DNA of 64,000 nucleotides from Acidimicrobiaceae bacterium (GCA_002721305.1 PBKA01000019.1:1-64000), one strand, 5' to 3'. Shown: positions 27,863 through 37,574, counted from the stretch's first letter. Translations and numbers: made by a program. Notes: generated by a model from the letters alone, not told the origin.

Positions 27863-30295
27863 GTGCTCAGCGAGTACAGAGTTTTGGATCTAACTGACGA
27901 ACGTGGCCACTTGGCCGCATTCATTCTCGCTCAGATGGGGGCCGAAGTGATAGCGATTGAACCCCCGTCAGGTTCAAGCGCGCGCAGGCTCGCACCATTT
28001 GCTGACGGTATTGATGATGGGGAACATTCGCTCCACCACTGGGCCTACAACCGCGGCAAGAAGAGTGTTGTGTTGGATGTAGAGACACCTGAGGGACTCA
28101 AAGATCTCCGGGGTCTGATAGCTGGAGCGGATCTGATGTTCGACTCTTATGATCCAGGTGTCATGGAGTCATTGGGTTTGACACCTTCAGATGTCGCTGA
28201 AATCAACCCCCAGATCATTAGTGTCTCCATTACCGCTTTTGGCAGCGATGGACCGAAAGCAAACTGGGCGCACAGTGATTTAACGCTCCAAGCAGCCGCG
28301 GGAAACATGGTGTTAACCGGCGATGAAGATCGGTCGCCCCTCAGGGCTGGTGGAACTTTGCCACAAGCATTCGGTAACGCTGCATCGGAGGCGGCCGGGG
28401 CAGCGTTGATAGCGTTATTCGAGCGACAATCGACATCCGGATTGGGTCAACACATAGACGTGTCGGCTCAGCATTCAATGAATCAATGCACGCAATCGAA
28501 CTCTTTAGCGACCCCGTTGGGAGCAACGCCCCCGACCAGACTTGCTGGCGGAGTGGAACTCGGAGGGATCCGTATCCAAGTGATGTGGCCGTGCTTGGAC
28601 GGTCACGCGTCAGTCAGTTTCTTGTTCGGACCTGCCTTCGGTCCCTTCACAAAGAACCTGATGACTTGGGTATGGGAAGAGGGTTTCTGCGATGAAGCGA
28701 CCCGAGACAAGGATTGGGTCGATTACGCGATGATGCTCCTCGATGGTCGAGAATCACCTGAGGAGTACCAACGAGTTAAGGATGTCCTGACGGAATTCTT
28801 TGCTACTAAGACCAAAGCCGAGCTTTTGGAAGCGGCGATGAAACGTCGTGTCCTGATAACGCCGGTGACTACTACTGAAGAGGTAGTCAATAGCGAACAG
28901 CTGGACTTTCGTGGTTATTGGGAATCGGTCGAACATAGTGACGGCTCGATCGTCGATTACCCCGGATCGTTCGCCAAGTTCACGCAAAGTCCCTTAACGG
29001 TGTTGGGAGCACCTCCGCGTCTAGGTGAACATACGGTCGAGGTGTTGGGTGAATCCGAACGAGTGGCCCATGCGTCAACCGAGCCCGTCGCGTCCACGGC
29101 GTTGCCGCTCCAAGGGGTGAAAGTTTTGGACTTCATGTGGGCTATGGCGGGCCCCGCTGCTTCGCGAGTGCTCGCAGATTATGGTGCGGACATCATCAGG
29201 GTTGAGTCGGCAAACAAACTCGACGCGGTTCGAACGATCTCCCCTTTTCCAGATGATGTTGCCGACACGGATAAATCAGGGATTTATCACAATATGAACG
29301 CTGGGAAACGGGGTCTTACTCTCGATATGTCCAAACCGGGCGCGATAGACGTGATATGGGATCTCATCGACTGGGCAGATGTGGTCCTCGAATCGTTTTC
29401 ACCTAAGGCGATGTCGGGGTGGGGTATCGACTACGAGCAGATTCGGAAGCGGCGACCAGACATCGTGATGGCATCGAGTTGTTTGATGGGACAGACGGGT
29501 CCGCTGGCGATGCTGGCCGGTTTCGGCACCATGGCGGCAGCAATATCGGGCTTCTTTTACCCAGTCGGTTGGGTCGATCGCGCTCCAACAGGCCCATACA
29601 GCGCGTACACCGACTACACGTCGCCGCGTTGGCTTGTTGCGTCTGTGATGGGAGCTCTCGAACACAAACGCCGAACTGGTGAGGGCCAGTACATAGACCT
29701 TTCTCAGGCTGAGGCAGCCCTACACCTTATGAGCCCGGCGTTGCTGGAGTATTCCGTGAATGGAAACATCTGGGAACGTGATGGCAACCGCGATCTTATC
29801 TTTGCGCCGCAAGGGGGATACCCGACCAAAGGAGATGACAACTGGATAGCAATCTCGTGCCAGGACGATGATCAGTGGGGATCTTTGGCACGAGAAATGG
29901 GTGTGGATGACATTGTTCATCTCACCAGTGATGAGCGGCGAGATCGACACGACGAGCTTGATTCGCTCATTTCCTCTTGGACTGCGGAACAAGACGGCCT
30001 TGAACTAATGGAGCGGCTCCAATCTCTCGGAGTGGCCGCTCACATCGTCCAAAATTCACCTGAATTGGTAGCGGATGACCAAATGACGCATCGACGCTGT
30101 TTCGTGGAAGTCGCGCACGCGAGCCACGACCCGTTTTTCGTCGACGGTACTCGTTTTCACATGTCGCGAACCCCGGCTCAGGTGACTCACGCTGGTCCGA
30201 TATTCGGAGAACACAGCTTCGAGATTTTGATGGAATGCGCAGGCTACGACGGAGACGAAATAGCGGAACTTGCGGTGGCAGAACTTTTGGAATAG
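27863..30295 (+). CDS. Tandem two-domain CaiB/BaiF (class III) CoA-transferase
   Basis: Two successive CoA_transf_3 domains: EYRVLDLTDERGHLAAFILAQMGAEVIAIEPP and GVKVLDFMWAMAGPAASRVLADYGADIIRVES. GTG 27863 preceded by aagggggga SD-like sequence. Confidence 0.93.
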   Translation: MLSEYRVLDLTDERGHLAAFILAQMGAEVIAIEPPSGSSARRLAPFADGIDDGEHSLHHWAYNRGKKSVVLDVETPEGLKDLRGLIAGADLMFDSYDPGVMESLGLTPSDVAEINPQIISVSITAFGSDGPKANWAHSDLTLQAAAGNMVLTGDEDRSPLRAGGTLPQAFGNAASEAAGAALIALFERQSTSGLGQHIDVSAQHSMNQCTQSNSLATPLGATPPTRLAGGVELGGIRIQVMWPCLDGHASVSFLFGPAFGPFTKNLMTWVWEEGFCDEATRDKDWVDYAMMLLDGRESPEEYQRVKDVLTEFFATKTKAELLEAAMKRRVLITPVTTTEEVVNSEQLDFRGYWESVEHSDGSIVDYPGSFAKFTQSPLTVLGAPPRLGEHTVEVLGESERVAHASTEPVASTALPLQGVKVLDFMWAMAGPAASRVLADYGADIIRVESANKLDAVRTISPFPDDVADTDKSGIYHNMNAGKRGLTLDMSKPGAIDVIWDLIDWADVVLESFSPKAMSGWGIDYEQIRKRRPDIVMASSCLMGQTGPLAMLAGFGTMAAAISGFFYPVGWVDRAPTGPYSAYTDYTSPRWLVASVMGALEHKRRTGEGQYIDLSQAEAALHLMSPALLEYSVNGNIWERDGNRDLIFAPQGGYPTKGDDNWIAISCQDDDQWGSLAREMGVDDIVHLTSDERRDRHDELDSLISSWTAEQDGLELMERLQSLGVAAHIVQNSPELVADDQMTHRRCFVEVAHASHDPFFVDGTRFHMSRTPAQVTHAGPIFGEHSFEILMECAGYDGDEIAELAVAELLE

Positions 30296-30310
30296 GCCCG
30301 ATGGTTAGGG

Positions 30311-30335
30311 ACCCGATTCTGTAGTCAAGTCGGGT
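30311..30335. terminator. Possible bidirectional terminator hairpin between convergent genes
   Basis: acccga-ttctgtagtcaag-tcgggt inverted repeat in the 46-bp gap between convergent stops; short stem. Confidence 0.35.
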
Positions 30336-30341
30336 AAGGAG

Positions 30342-32414
30342 CTACCAAGTGTCGACCATCGGTCGTTTTTTCCCATCTCGAGAACCTGGCGGCGGAGCGG
30401 ATTTCAGGGCCATGGAGATCCAGGTTCGGGTCTCGGCGGGATCAATGACGTCATCTAGTTCAAAGAAGGTGGCGGTACTGACCGCCTTGCCGTTTTCATA
30501 GAGTTTCGCCACCATCTCTTCGTAATAGGCGATGCGTTCCTCAGGGTCTTCTATCGACTCGAGTTCTTTGCGATACCCGAGTTTCACGAAACCTTCTAGG
30601 CCCATTCCCCCGAACTCGCCGGTAGGCCATGAGACGCAAAAGACTGGGGCTTTGAAGCTACCGCCGGCCATCGCTTGAGCCCCCAGGCCGTAGCCCTTGC
30701 GTAAAACCACGGTCATGAAAGGCACGGTCACGCTGGCAGAGGTCACAAACATTCTGCTTGCATGACGAACTGTGGCCTCATATTCGGCCTGTGGTCCAAC
30801 CATTATTCCTGGTGTGTCGCACAGAAAGATCAACGGGATATCGTGCGCGTCACATAGTTGCATGAATCTGCTGCCTTTATCCCCGACATCGGCATCGATG
30901 GCGCCACCCAAATGGTGGTTGTTGTTGGCGATGATTCCTACTGGGCGACCTTCTACTCGTGCCAGAGCGGTAACGCACCCCGGTCCCCACCCCCTGCGAA
31001 TTTCCAACACCGAGTCAACATCGCACATGGTTTCAATCACTTCGCGAACGTCATAAGCCCGGAGACGGTTCTCGGGAACAATGTGCCTCAACAAGCGCTG
31101 ATCGGGTGCTTCCCAATCGTCGATCGGTCCTTGGAAGTATGAGAGATATTTCTTGGCGGCCTCCATAGCTGCGTCTTCGTCCTCAACGAGGATGTCAATG
31201 ACTCCATTTGGATATTGAACATCGACGGGCCCCACTTCTTCTGGGCGGAACACTCCCAGGCCTCCGCCTTCGATCATCGCGGGACCACCGATCCCAATAT
31301 TTGAGCCTTCGGTGGCGATGATCACGTCGCAGCAACCAAGTAACACTGCGTTCCCGGCAAAACAGCGTCCGTTGGTCACGCCAACTAGGGGAACTAACCC
31401 TGAGAGTTTCGCGAAGAAGGTGAAAGCCCAGCAGTCCAATCCCGCTCCGCCCATCGTGTCGGTGTCGCCGGGGCGTCCACCTCCACCCTCAGCGAGCAGA
31501 ACAGTCGGGAGTTTGTTGTGTTCGGCAATTTCAAAGAGCCTGTCTTTCTTGCGGTGGTTTTGGAGTCCCTGAGTGCCAGCTAGGACCATGTAGTCATAGG
31601 ACATCACCATGGTCTGAGCAGCTTGTTCATCGAACAGGTCGCCGTTTACGCTGCCGATTCCGGCGACCATGCCGTCGCCCTGGGTGTTGTCGATGAGGTC
31701 GTCCAGGGTTCTTCTTCTTCGTTGCGCCGCGACCATGAGTGGCCCGTATTCGATAAAGGTGCCCTCATCAACCAGTCTTGACAGGTTCTCTCGAGCTGTC
31801 CGATGGCCTCGACCATGGCGTTTCTCCACGGCTGTCGGCTTCGCTTCGTCCATGCCTTTGTAATGACGGTCGAAAACTTCTTGCAGGTCGGGTCTGATGA
31901 AGTCAAGATCAACTCGGGATTCACTTTCCCCTCGTTGAATCTCTAGATCAGCTTCTTCGATGAAGAGGAGCGGATGTCCCTCATAGATGGTGTCGCCTTT
32001 GCTTACACCAAGGGAATGAACGATGCCGGTGACGGTCGACGCGATGACGTGTTCCATCTTCATTGCTTCCATGACAGCGACAGGTTGACCCTCAGCGACC
32101 TCGTCCCCAGGGATCACATCAATAGAGATGATGGTGCCTTGAAGTGGAGCTTCCACTGCTTGCGTGCCGTCAGGTCCAGCAGCCGCGAGGTTCTGACCTC
32201 TATCCGATGCGCGTTCGTTTTCTCTTCCGTCGATATCGCCATGCTCGAGAACAGCTAAGGGGTCGCTGCTCACTTGTGCACCCGCAAGGGAGGTGGTCGG
32301 ACTACTGGCAGTTGCGGCTGCGGGAGGGGTCTTTAATGAAATGTGTTGTGCTGCTTCCGCGAGCTCTGCCGCGAACTCTGCGATGAAACCAGTTGTGATG
32401 TCGTTGGATTGCAC
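30342..32414 (-). CDS. Biotin carboxyl carrier + carboxyltransferase part of acyl-CoA carboxylase
   Basis: Biotinyl motif VAVMEAMKMEHV followed by a full carboxyltransferase (GGGRPGDTDTMGGAGLDCWAF ... GIIANNNHHLGGAIDADVGDKGSRFMQLCDAHDIPLIFLCDTPG). In frame with the upstream ORF across one TGA (see findings). Confidence 0.93.
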   Translation of the reverse strand: MQSNDITTGFIAEFAAELAEAAQHISLKTPPAAATASSPTTSLAGAQVSSDPLAVLEHGDIDGRENERASDRGQNLAAAGPDGTQAVEAPLQGTIISIDVIPGDEVAEGQPVAVMEAMKMEHVIASTVTGIVHSLGVSKGDTIYEGHPLLFIEEADLEIQRGESESRVDLDFIRPDLQEVFDRHYKGMDEAKPTAVEKRHGRGHRTARENLSRLVDEGTFIEYGPLMVAAQRRRRTLDDLIDNTQGDGMVAGIGSVNGDLFDEQAAQTMVMSYDYMVLAGTQGLQNHRKKDRLFEIAEHNKLPTVLLAEGGGGRPGDTDTMGGAGLDCWAFTFFAKLSGLVPLVGVTNGRCFAGNAVLLGCCDVIIATEGSNIGIGGPAMIEGGGLGVFRPEEVGPVDVQYPNGVIDILVEDEDAAMEAAKKYLSYFQGPIDDWEAPDQRLLRHIVPENRLRAYDVREVIETMCDVDSVLEIRRGWGPGCVTALARVEGRPVGIIANNNHHLGGAIDADVGDKGSRFMQLCDAHDIPLIFLCDTPGIMVGPQAEYEATVRHASRMFVTSASVTVPFMTVVLRKGYGLGAQAMAGGSFKAPVFCVSWPTGEFGGMGLEGFVKLGYRKELESIEDPEERIAYYEEMVAKLYENGKAVSTATFFELDDVIDPAETRTWISMALKSAPPPGSRDGKKRPMVDTW

Positions 32415-32462
32415 CTCTGGTCGATCAAGTAAAGCGAGGAGGTAGGTGATATTGGTCAGGAC

Positions 32463-33725
32463 TCATTCAATGCGAAACTCGCTCAAAGCACGTTTCACCC
32501 GGCGAACGACATCTTCGTAGTTGTTGCTGGGGGAGTGTGCGATCACCTTTGCGATCAAAGAGTCAAAGTTGGGGTTGGTTGGGTAACCCTGATATCCGTA
32601 GGAGTCAGTCCTGATTCCAGGTCCCGTCGGCGTTTCGTAGGTGGAAATGGTTCCGCCGGTGGGACGAGCTGACCCTTCATCAGTCATTGTCTCGGTGTTC
32701 ACGCGGCACTGAATTGCGAAACCACGAGGTGTCGGCACTTCGTCTTGCCGGAGATTCAGGTCAGAAAGAGAGGCACCTCCAGCTAGCAGCAGCTGACTGC
32801 GAACTAGATCGATTCCCGTGACTTCTTCGGTAACGGTGTGTTCAACCTGTAGTCGAGCGTTCGTTTCAATGAAGGCGACAGTAGAGAAGTCGTTTGTGTC
32901 GACTAGAAATTCCCACGTCCCTAGGCTCCGATAGTCAACGTGGGAAGCCATTCTTGTTGCCGAACTGGTTAGCAAGTCGCGGAGATCAGAACCGATTGAA
33001 GGAGAAGGCGCGATTTCTACAATTTTTTGGTTCTGCCTTTGGAGAGTGCACTCCCGCTCACCCAAGTGAACAACAGCGGTCCCGTCCCCGATGATCTGGA
33101 CCTCCACGTGGCGAGCACTTTCTATAAGCCGTTCGGCATACACGTCGCCGACTCCGAAAGCGGACATTGCTTCGCTTTGGCATCGCTCGAAGATGCTCCC
33201 TACATCGTCGCCGCGTCGGACCTCGCGCATGCCTCTGCCACCGCCGCCAGCGACGGCTTTGATCATGACTGCCTCGTGTTCGTCTAGGAACGCCTCGACG
33301 TCCTCCAAACTCGCTGAAGCGGGTGTAGCGGGTACCAATGGAACGTCAAGCTGTCCTGCAAGCTCTCGAGCTGCAACCTTGTCGCCGAACAACGCCAAAT
33401 GTTGTGAAGACGGACCGACGAAAGTAATTCCCTCGCTTTCCAAAGCAGATGCGAAGTCAGAATTTTCGGCGAGAAAACCGTACCCTGGATGGACTGCATC
33501 ACATCCTGTGGTGATGGCTGTCTCAACGAGTTGCTTGATGTCCAGATAGGCGGCGACACCGCTTCCCTCCAAGCCTCTCGACTCGTCGGTGATCTGTGTG
33601 TGTAACGACGAGTGGTCATCGGTGCTGTAAATAGCCACGCTCGGGATACCAAGATCTTCAGCGGCTCGAGCTATGCGTATCGCGATTTCGCCACGATTCG
33701 CGATGAGGAGCTTTTCTACAGGCAT
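32463..33725 (-). CDS. Biotin carboxylase part of acyl-CoA carboxylase; C-terminus cut by in-frame TGA
   Basis: MPVEKLLIANRGEIAIRIARAAEDLGIPSVAIYS, KAVAGGGGRGM, FIETNARLQVEHTVTEEVTGIDLV. ORF ends ...RRVKRALSEFRIE-TGA, where biotin carboxylases normally continue G-V-x-T-N-I. Confidence 0.94.
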   Translation of the reverse strand: MPVEKLLIANRGEIAIRIARAAEDLGIPSVAIYSTDDHSSLHTQITDESRGLEGSGVAAYLDIKQLVETAITTGCDAVHPGYGFLAENSDFASALESEGITFVGPSSQHLALFGDKVAARELAGQLDVPLVPATPASASLEDVEAFLDEHEAVMIKAVAGGGGRGMREVRRGDDVGSIFERCQSEAMSAFGVGDVYAERLIESARHVEVQIIGDGTAVVHLGERECTLQRQNQKIVEIAPSPSIGSDLRDLLTSSATRMASHVDYRSLGTWEFLVDTNDFSTVAFIETNARLQVEHTVTEEVTGIDLVRSQLLLAGGASLSDLNLRQDEVPTPRGFAIQCRVNTETMTDEGSARPTGGTISTYETPTGPGIRTDSYGYQGYPTNPNFDSLIAKVIAHSPSNNYEDVVRRVKRALSEFRIE

Positions 33726-33790
33726 TTCATCCCTCTCAAGAGACACTTTTCCATGCCCGTTCTACAACATCTGAGCCGTGTTGTTCCTGC

Positions 33791-34624
33791 TCACTTCCCA
33801 GGAAGCCTCGGAAGGATCACGGCAACTTGTCGAACGAGTGCAACTTCGGTTCCATGGGTGTCTATGAACACGGCGTCCGTCGTCGACCACGGTTTTCCTT
33901 TTCTCACTTCGACGTCACCCCATCTCCCGGCCACGACCACATCACCATCTGCTCGGAAGGAATTCAAATGTTGCACTCGACCTGATGCATGGACCCCAGC
34001 AGGCATGCGATAGGAATGTCTGATGAGTGGAGTCATCTGACCCAACACCCAAGATGGGTGAGTTAAAGGGTTATCTCCACTGATCCAGGTGGCCTCATCG
34101 TCGCGGATCCTTTCGCGCATCCAAGTTCTGGCGTCTTCTGCCCTAAGAGGTACTGACATAGGGGGATAATCGAGATCCGTTGGGATGTCGTCGAGGCCGA
34201 GAAAAGGTCGATCGAGTGCCTCCGGGACAGGTGTTCGATCTTTCGGGAGCGAAAAGTCGTTCTTCCATGGAGCGTCACCCAAACCGACAGTTCCTTCTAT
34301 CGTGATACGCCCGTCGGAGGCGACCGTTTGGGTAATTAATCCCACTTGCGGGTTCTGTGGTGAAGGAACAACCTCCGTTACGAGTTCGTCACCTGCATAC
34401 ACAGGTCTGGGGAGCTGAAAGTCGCACCAGCCATGTGACAACCAAGATTCCCCGAGGGAGTCAAGAATTGCCGGAACCATCCAGCCGTAAGTGTGGATCC
34501 CAGCGACGATGCCCCCCGCATAACCATAACCAGTGGCATTTTCATCGTGAACGGGATTGGCGGCCGAGACCTCAGGGGGATCAGCGACAGCCATACGCGA
34601 GCACGATGCAGCGACAACAGTCAT
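33791..34624 (-). CDS. MaoC-like / FAS1-like double hotdog dehydratase-type protein
   Basis: YGYAGGIVAGIHTYGWMVPAILDSLGESWLSHGWCDFQLPRPVYAGDELVTEV ... VQHLNSFRADGDVVVAGRWGDVEVRKGK. Confidence 0.68.
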   Translation of the reverse strand: MTVVAASCSRMAVADPPEVSAANPVHDENATGYGYAGGIVAGIHTYGWMVPAILDSLGESWLSHGWCDFQLPRPVYAGDELVTEVVPSPQNPQVGLITQTVASDGRITIEGTVGLGDAPWKNDFSLPKDRTPVPEALDRPFLGLDDIPTDLDYPPMSVPLRAEDARTWMRERIRDDEATWISGDNPLTHPSWVLGQMTPLIRHSYRMPAGVHASGRVQHLNSFRADGDVVVAGRWGDVEVRKGKPWSTTDAVFIDTHGTEVALVRQVAVILPRLPGK

Positions 34625-35358
34625 GAGCCCGACTTTAAATTACGATCGAACAGGGAATGCAGTAACTCCCAGTGTCGTTCCGAAGCCACTTGGTCGTACT
34701 TTGGGCGTTGAGAGAATACAAAGCCGTGATGAACGCCGTCGATCCATTCGGCGTTGTAATTGGTTTCGGCGTCGTCAAGTGCGGCCACTAAACGATCAAA
34801 ATGAGGTCGATCAACCCAGTCGTCGAACTCTGCCGCCAAGATCAAAACTTCGCCCTCGATTTCCTGTGCTCGCTTGTGTGGCGAGTCGTCGGCATCGGTA
34901 GCCAACCGAACTCCGTGAACGGATGCGCTCGCCTTGACTGTCTCGGGATGTTCAGCCGCGAGCCACAGAGCAAATGGGCCACTCATGCAATACCCAGTCA
35001 CCCCAACCAGATGTTCGTTAGCCGCCAAATCGGCTGCGGCGTACTCAAGAAGAACAGAGGCGTCTCGCGCCACCATCGCATTGTTAAGGTTGCCCATAAG
35101 TTGTGCCATGTACTTGGCGCTGACAGGGTCCTCTCGGTGAATCGTAAAAGATGGGACATCTCGGTAGTACAGATTTGGAAGCATCACGTAGTAGCCAGTG
35201 GTCGCGATTCGTCTTGCCATGTCGTGAAGTTCTTCTCTTTTTCCCGGAGCGTCCATCAAAAACAAGATGACGGGACAAGCTTCCCCCGACTGAGGATGGA
35301 CGACGAAAGTGGACATTTCGCCCTCGGGTGTTTCGATGACTACGTGCTCTTCGATCAT
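34621..35358 (-). CDS. Dienelactone hydrolase family protein
   Basis: VILFLMDAPGKREELHDMARRIATTGYYVMLPNLYYR, GVTGYCMSGPFALWLAAEHPETVKASASVHGV (nucleophile Cys in GYCMSG). Start ATG 35358; 4-bp overlap with the downstream gene. Confidence 0.9.
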   Translation of the reverse strand: MIEEHVVIETPEGEMSTFVVHPQSGEACPVILFLMDAPGKREELHDMARRIATTGYYVMLPNLYYRDVPSFTIHREDPVSAKYMAQLMGNLNNAMVARDASVLLEYAAADLAANEHLVGVTGYCMSGPFALWLAAEHPETVKASASVHGVRLATDADDSPHKRAQEIEGEVLILAAEFDDWVDRPHFDRLVAALDDAETNYNAEWIDGVHHGFVFSQRPKYDQVASERHWELLHSLFDRNLKSGS

Positions 35359-35810
35359 TGTTGCGAGCCTTTCAAGTCCCATCCCATCGTTCGGGCGGCG
35401 TAAAGGGTGTCGGTGTATTCCTCCATGCGAGTGATTTGACCTTCTTCGCATGAATACACCCAGCAGTACTGGTTGTCGTATCGCTGGCCCTCGGTCTTGG
35501 TGGTGGCGGTCAGTCTTTGTTGAACCGCAGCAGAACCCTCGTCGACAATCATGCTCCGGATCTCCAAATTGAATGGTTGAGAGATATCGAAGGTGTCTAT
35601 GAGGACTCGACCGCCCAACTGTTCGGCCACAGCCTCTCTTCCTCGAACCATCCCATCGGCATCTGAACCACCTGTTCCTGTTTCCCCTGCTGTAACGGGA
35701 AGCTGCCAAACCACGTCGCTGCTCAGACAGGCGTTAATTTCCTTGCGGTCGCCGCGCGTTAAAGCGTTGTAGTAACGCTCAATCAGGGCTCGTGTTTCTT
35801 CAGTGTTCAT
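35355..35810 (-). CDS. SnoaL/NTF2-like protein
   Basis: MNTEETRALIERYYNALTRGDRKEINACLSSDVVWQLPV; start 35810 inferred from domain boundary. Confidence 0.85.
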   Translation of the reverse strand: MNTEETRALIERYYNALTRGDRKEINACLSSDVVWQLPVTAGETGTGGSDADGMVRGREAVAEQLGGRVLIDTFDISQPFNLEIRSMIVDEGSAAVQQRLTATTKTEGQRYDNQYCWVYSCEEGQITRMEEYTDTLYAARTMGWDLKGSQQ

Positions 35811-35864
35811 TCCTTTAGTCCAGCATGTCCGACGCGTCCGTGCTTCCCTGCCTACCATCAGCCC

Positions 35865-36680
35865 ATGGAACAACTTGATTGGACCCCCGAATATTTCCTG
35901 TACGACGGGATTCGACCCCACGTCGCGCAGATCACTATCAATCGCCCAGAAGTCAGAAACGCGATCAACACCCCCGCCCACAAAGAATGGAGTGACCTTC
36001 TTGATCACGCGGCCCATGACGACGACGTCTGGATTGTTGTGATAACCGGAATCGGCGATAAAGCCTTCTGCGCCGGACGCGACCTCAAGTATCTCTCTCG
36101 AATTCAACATTCTTCAGAGGAAGAGAAACAAGCCGACAACGATCTCATGAGAACTGTCGTCAAATTGATTGAACGGTTTGACTATCCCAAACCTCTTATT
36201 GCGAAAGTGAATGGCGTCGCGCTCGGTGGTGGCTTCGAGGTTGCGATGGCATGTGACCTCGTGGTCGCTGCCGACCATGTCGAATTTGGTCTTCCCGAAC
36301 CGAAAAGAGGCATCTACGCGGGAGGTGGCGGAGTGCACCGCCTACCGCGACAAGTTCCATTGAAACTAGCGATGGAGTATCTACTCACCGGCAAATCAAT
36401 GAGTGCAAAACGGGCAGTTGAAATCGGCATCATCAACCAGGTCGTCCCCTATTCCGAATTGGACCAGGCAGTAGATACTTTGATCGATCAAATCATGCTT
36501 GGAGCCCCCCTATCCCTTCGAGCTACGAAACAAGCGGCGATGAGGGGACTGGATTTGCCTTTGGGTGAAGCGTTCTACCGGGATTATCCGGCTGTGAGGT
36601 CCATGATGGAAAGCGAAGATGCTCGTGAAGGGCCGCGAGCCTTTGCCGAGAAACGCCCTCCAGAATGGAAAGGCCGGTGA
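35865..36680 (+). CDS. Enoyl-CoA hydratase/isomerase family protein
   Basis: GIGDKAFCAGRDLKYLSRI ... KPLIAKVNGVALGGGFEVAMACDLVVAADHVEFGLPEPKRGI. Confidence 0.94.
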   Translation: MEQLDWTPEYFLYDGIRPHVAQITINRPEVRNAINTPAHKEWSDLLDHAAHDDDVWIVVITGIGDKAFCAGRDLKYLSRIQHSSEEEKQADNDLMRTVVKLIERFDYPKPLIAKVNGVALGGGFEVAMACDLVVAADHVEFGLPEPKRGIYAGGGGVHRLPRQVPLKLAMEYLLTGKSMSAKRAVEIGIINQVVPYSELDQAVDTLIDQIMLGAPLSLRATKQAAMRGLDLPLGEAFYRDYPAVRSMMESEDAREGPRAFAEKRPPEWKGR

Positions 36681-36683
36681 TCT

Positions 36684-37574
36684 TTAGGGACTTGTGTTGT
36701 TCGCCGTCTTGGATTGGCTAAGAACAATCACGCCCAAGGTGACGAGAACAACTGCCATACCCGCAAACTGAAGAGCCGCCACCTCTTCGCCCAAGAAAAT
36801 CCAGGCCATCACAGTCGCAGTGACCGGAATGGCCAACGTCAGTGTCGAACCGAGCCACGCGGGAATGCGGCTGAGCGACCAGTTCATCAACATGTGGGAG
36901 GTGAAACCGGGTCCTATCGACAGGACGACCAGCCAAACCCAAGCGTTGCTTGACGGCATAGTGAAGACCTGACCCGAAGCTAACGCGAACGGTGTTGCAA
37001 AAAGAGCGCAAATGAGAGCAGTGGCACCCGTGTACTGCGACGATTCAATCTGTCGGCTGCTCAGCTTTGAGAACACGAAATATCCGGTCCAAGCGGCCAC
37101 CACAGCTACGGCGAGCAAGTCGCCCTTGGGGCTCCACCCTTGTACTCCAGTGGAGCCGAACATCACGATCGCGACACCGCAGATCGCAACTAACGCCAGA
37201 AACCAGTGGTGACGCTTGGGTCGTTCACCGAACAACCGACCGGCGATCAACAACATGATCAACGGCTGGCATGACCCAATCACCGTGGCGTTGGCAACTG
37301 TGGTCAAACGCACAGCAGAGAAAAAGAGCATGATGTCTGCGCCTAAAGAAATACCCCCGCGCCACGAGACCCGCAACGAATCCCTACGGAGCGGGGTTCC
37401 TCGAAGTTTCAAGAATAAGAGCACGATGACCGCGTAAATCCACATACGCCAAAAAACGACAGCTAGTGCCCCGAGCTCTGTGATGCCTTTGGCGATGACA
37501 CCTGACGCGGCCCAGCCAACCATGGCGATCGCTGCGGCGGGCACGCCTTTTGTGTTGCTGGTCGTTGCGGTCAC
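36684..37574 (-). CDS. EamA/DMT-family transporter
   Basis: About ten hydrophobic segments, two EamA repeats (GVPAAAIAMVGWAASGVIAKG ... ; LAVAVVAAWTGYFVFSKLS...). Confidence 0.9.
   Translation of the reverse strand: MTATTSNTKGVPAAAIAMVGWAASGVIAKGITELGALAVVFWRMWIYAVIVLLFLKLRGTPLRRDSLRVSWRGGISLGADIMLFFSAVRLTTVANATVIGSCQPLIMLLIAGRLFGERPKRHHWFLALVAICGVAIVMFGSTGVQGWSPKGDLLAVAVVAAWTGYFVFSKLSSRQIESSQYTGATALICALFATPFALASGQVFTMPSSNAWVWLVVLSIGPGFTSHMLMNWSLSRIPAWLGSTLTLAIPVTATVMAWIFLGEEVAALQFAGMAVVLVTLGVIVLSQSKTANNTSP

Noticed and set aside
32463-32465. TGA at the carboxylase junction as evidence of a genetic code in which TGA encodes Gly
   Set aside because: Many confidently identified genes here end with TGA (for example yqeY, the PimA homologue and both ABC half-transporters), so TGA is a functional stop. 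The local TGA is better explained by mutation, sequencing error, read-through or a split gene.
33091-33549. 152-aa plus-strand ORF opposite the biotin carboxylase
   Set aside because: Antisense to a highly conserved coding region; Ser/Ala/Pro-rich shadow translation.
34621-35709. Full 362-aa dienelactone hydrolase ORF
   Set aside because: The N-terminal ~117 residues are Arg/His-rich out-of-frame sequence over the adjacent SnoaL-like gene; the real start is ATG 35358.
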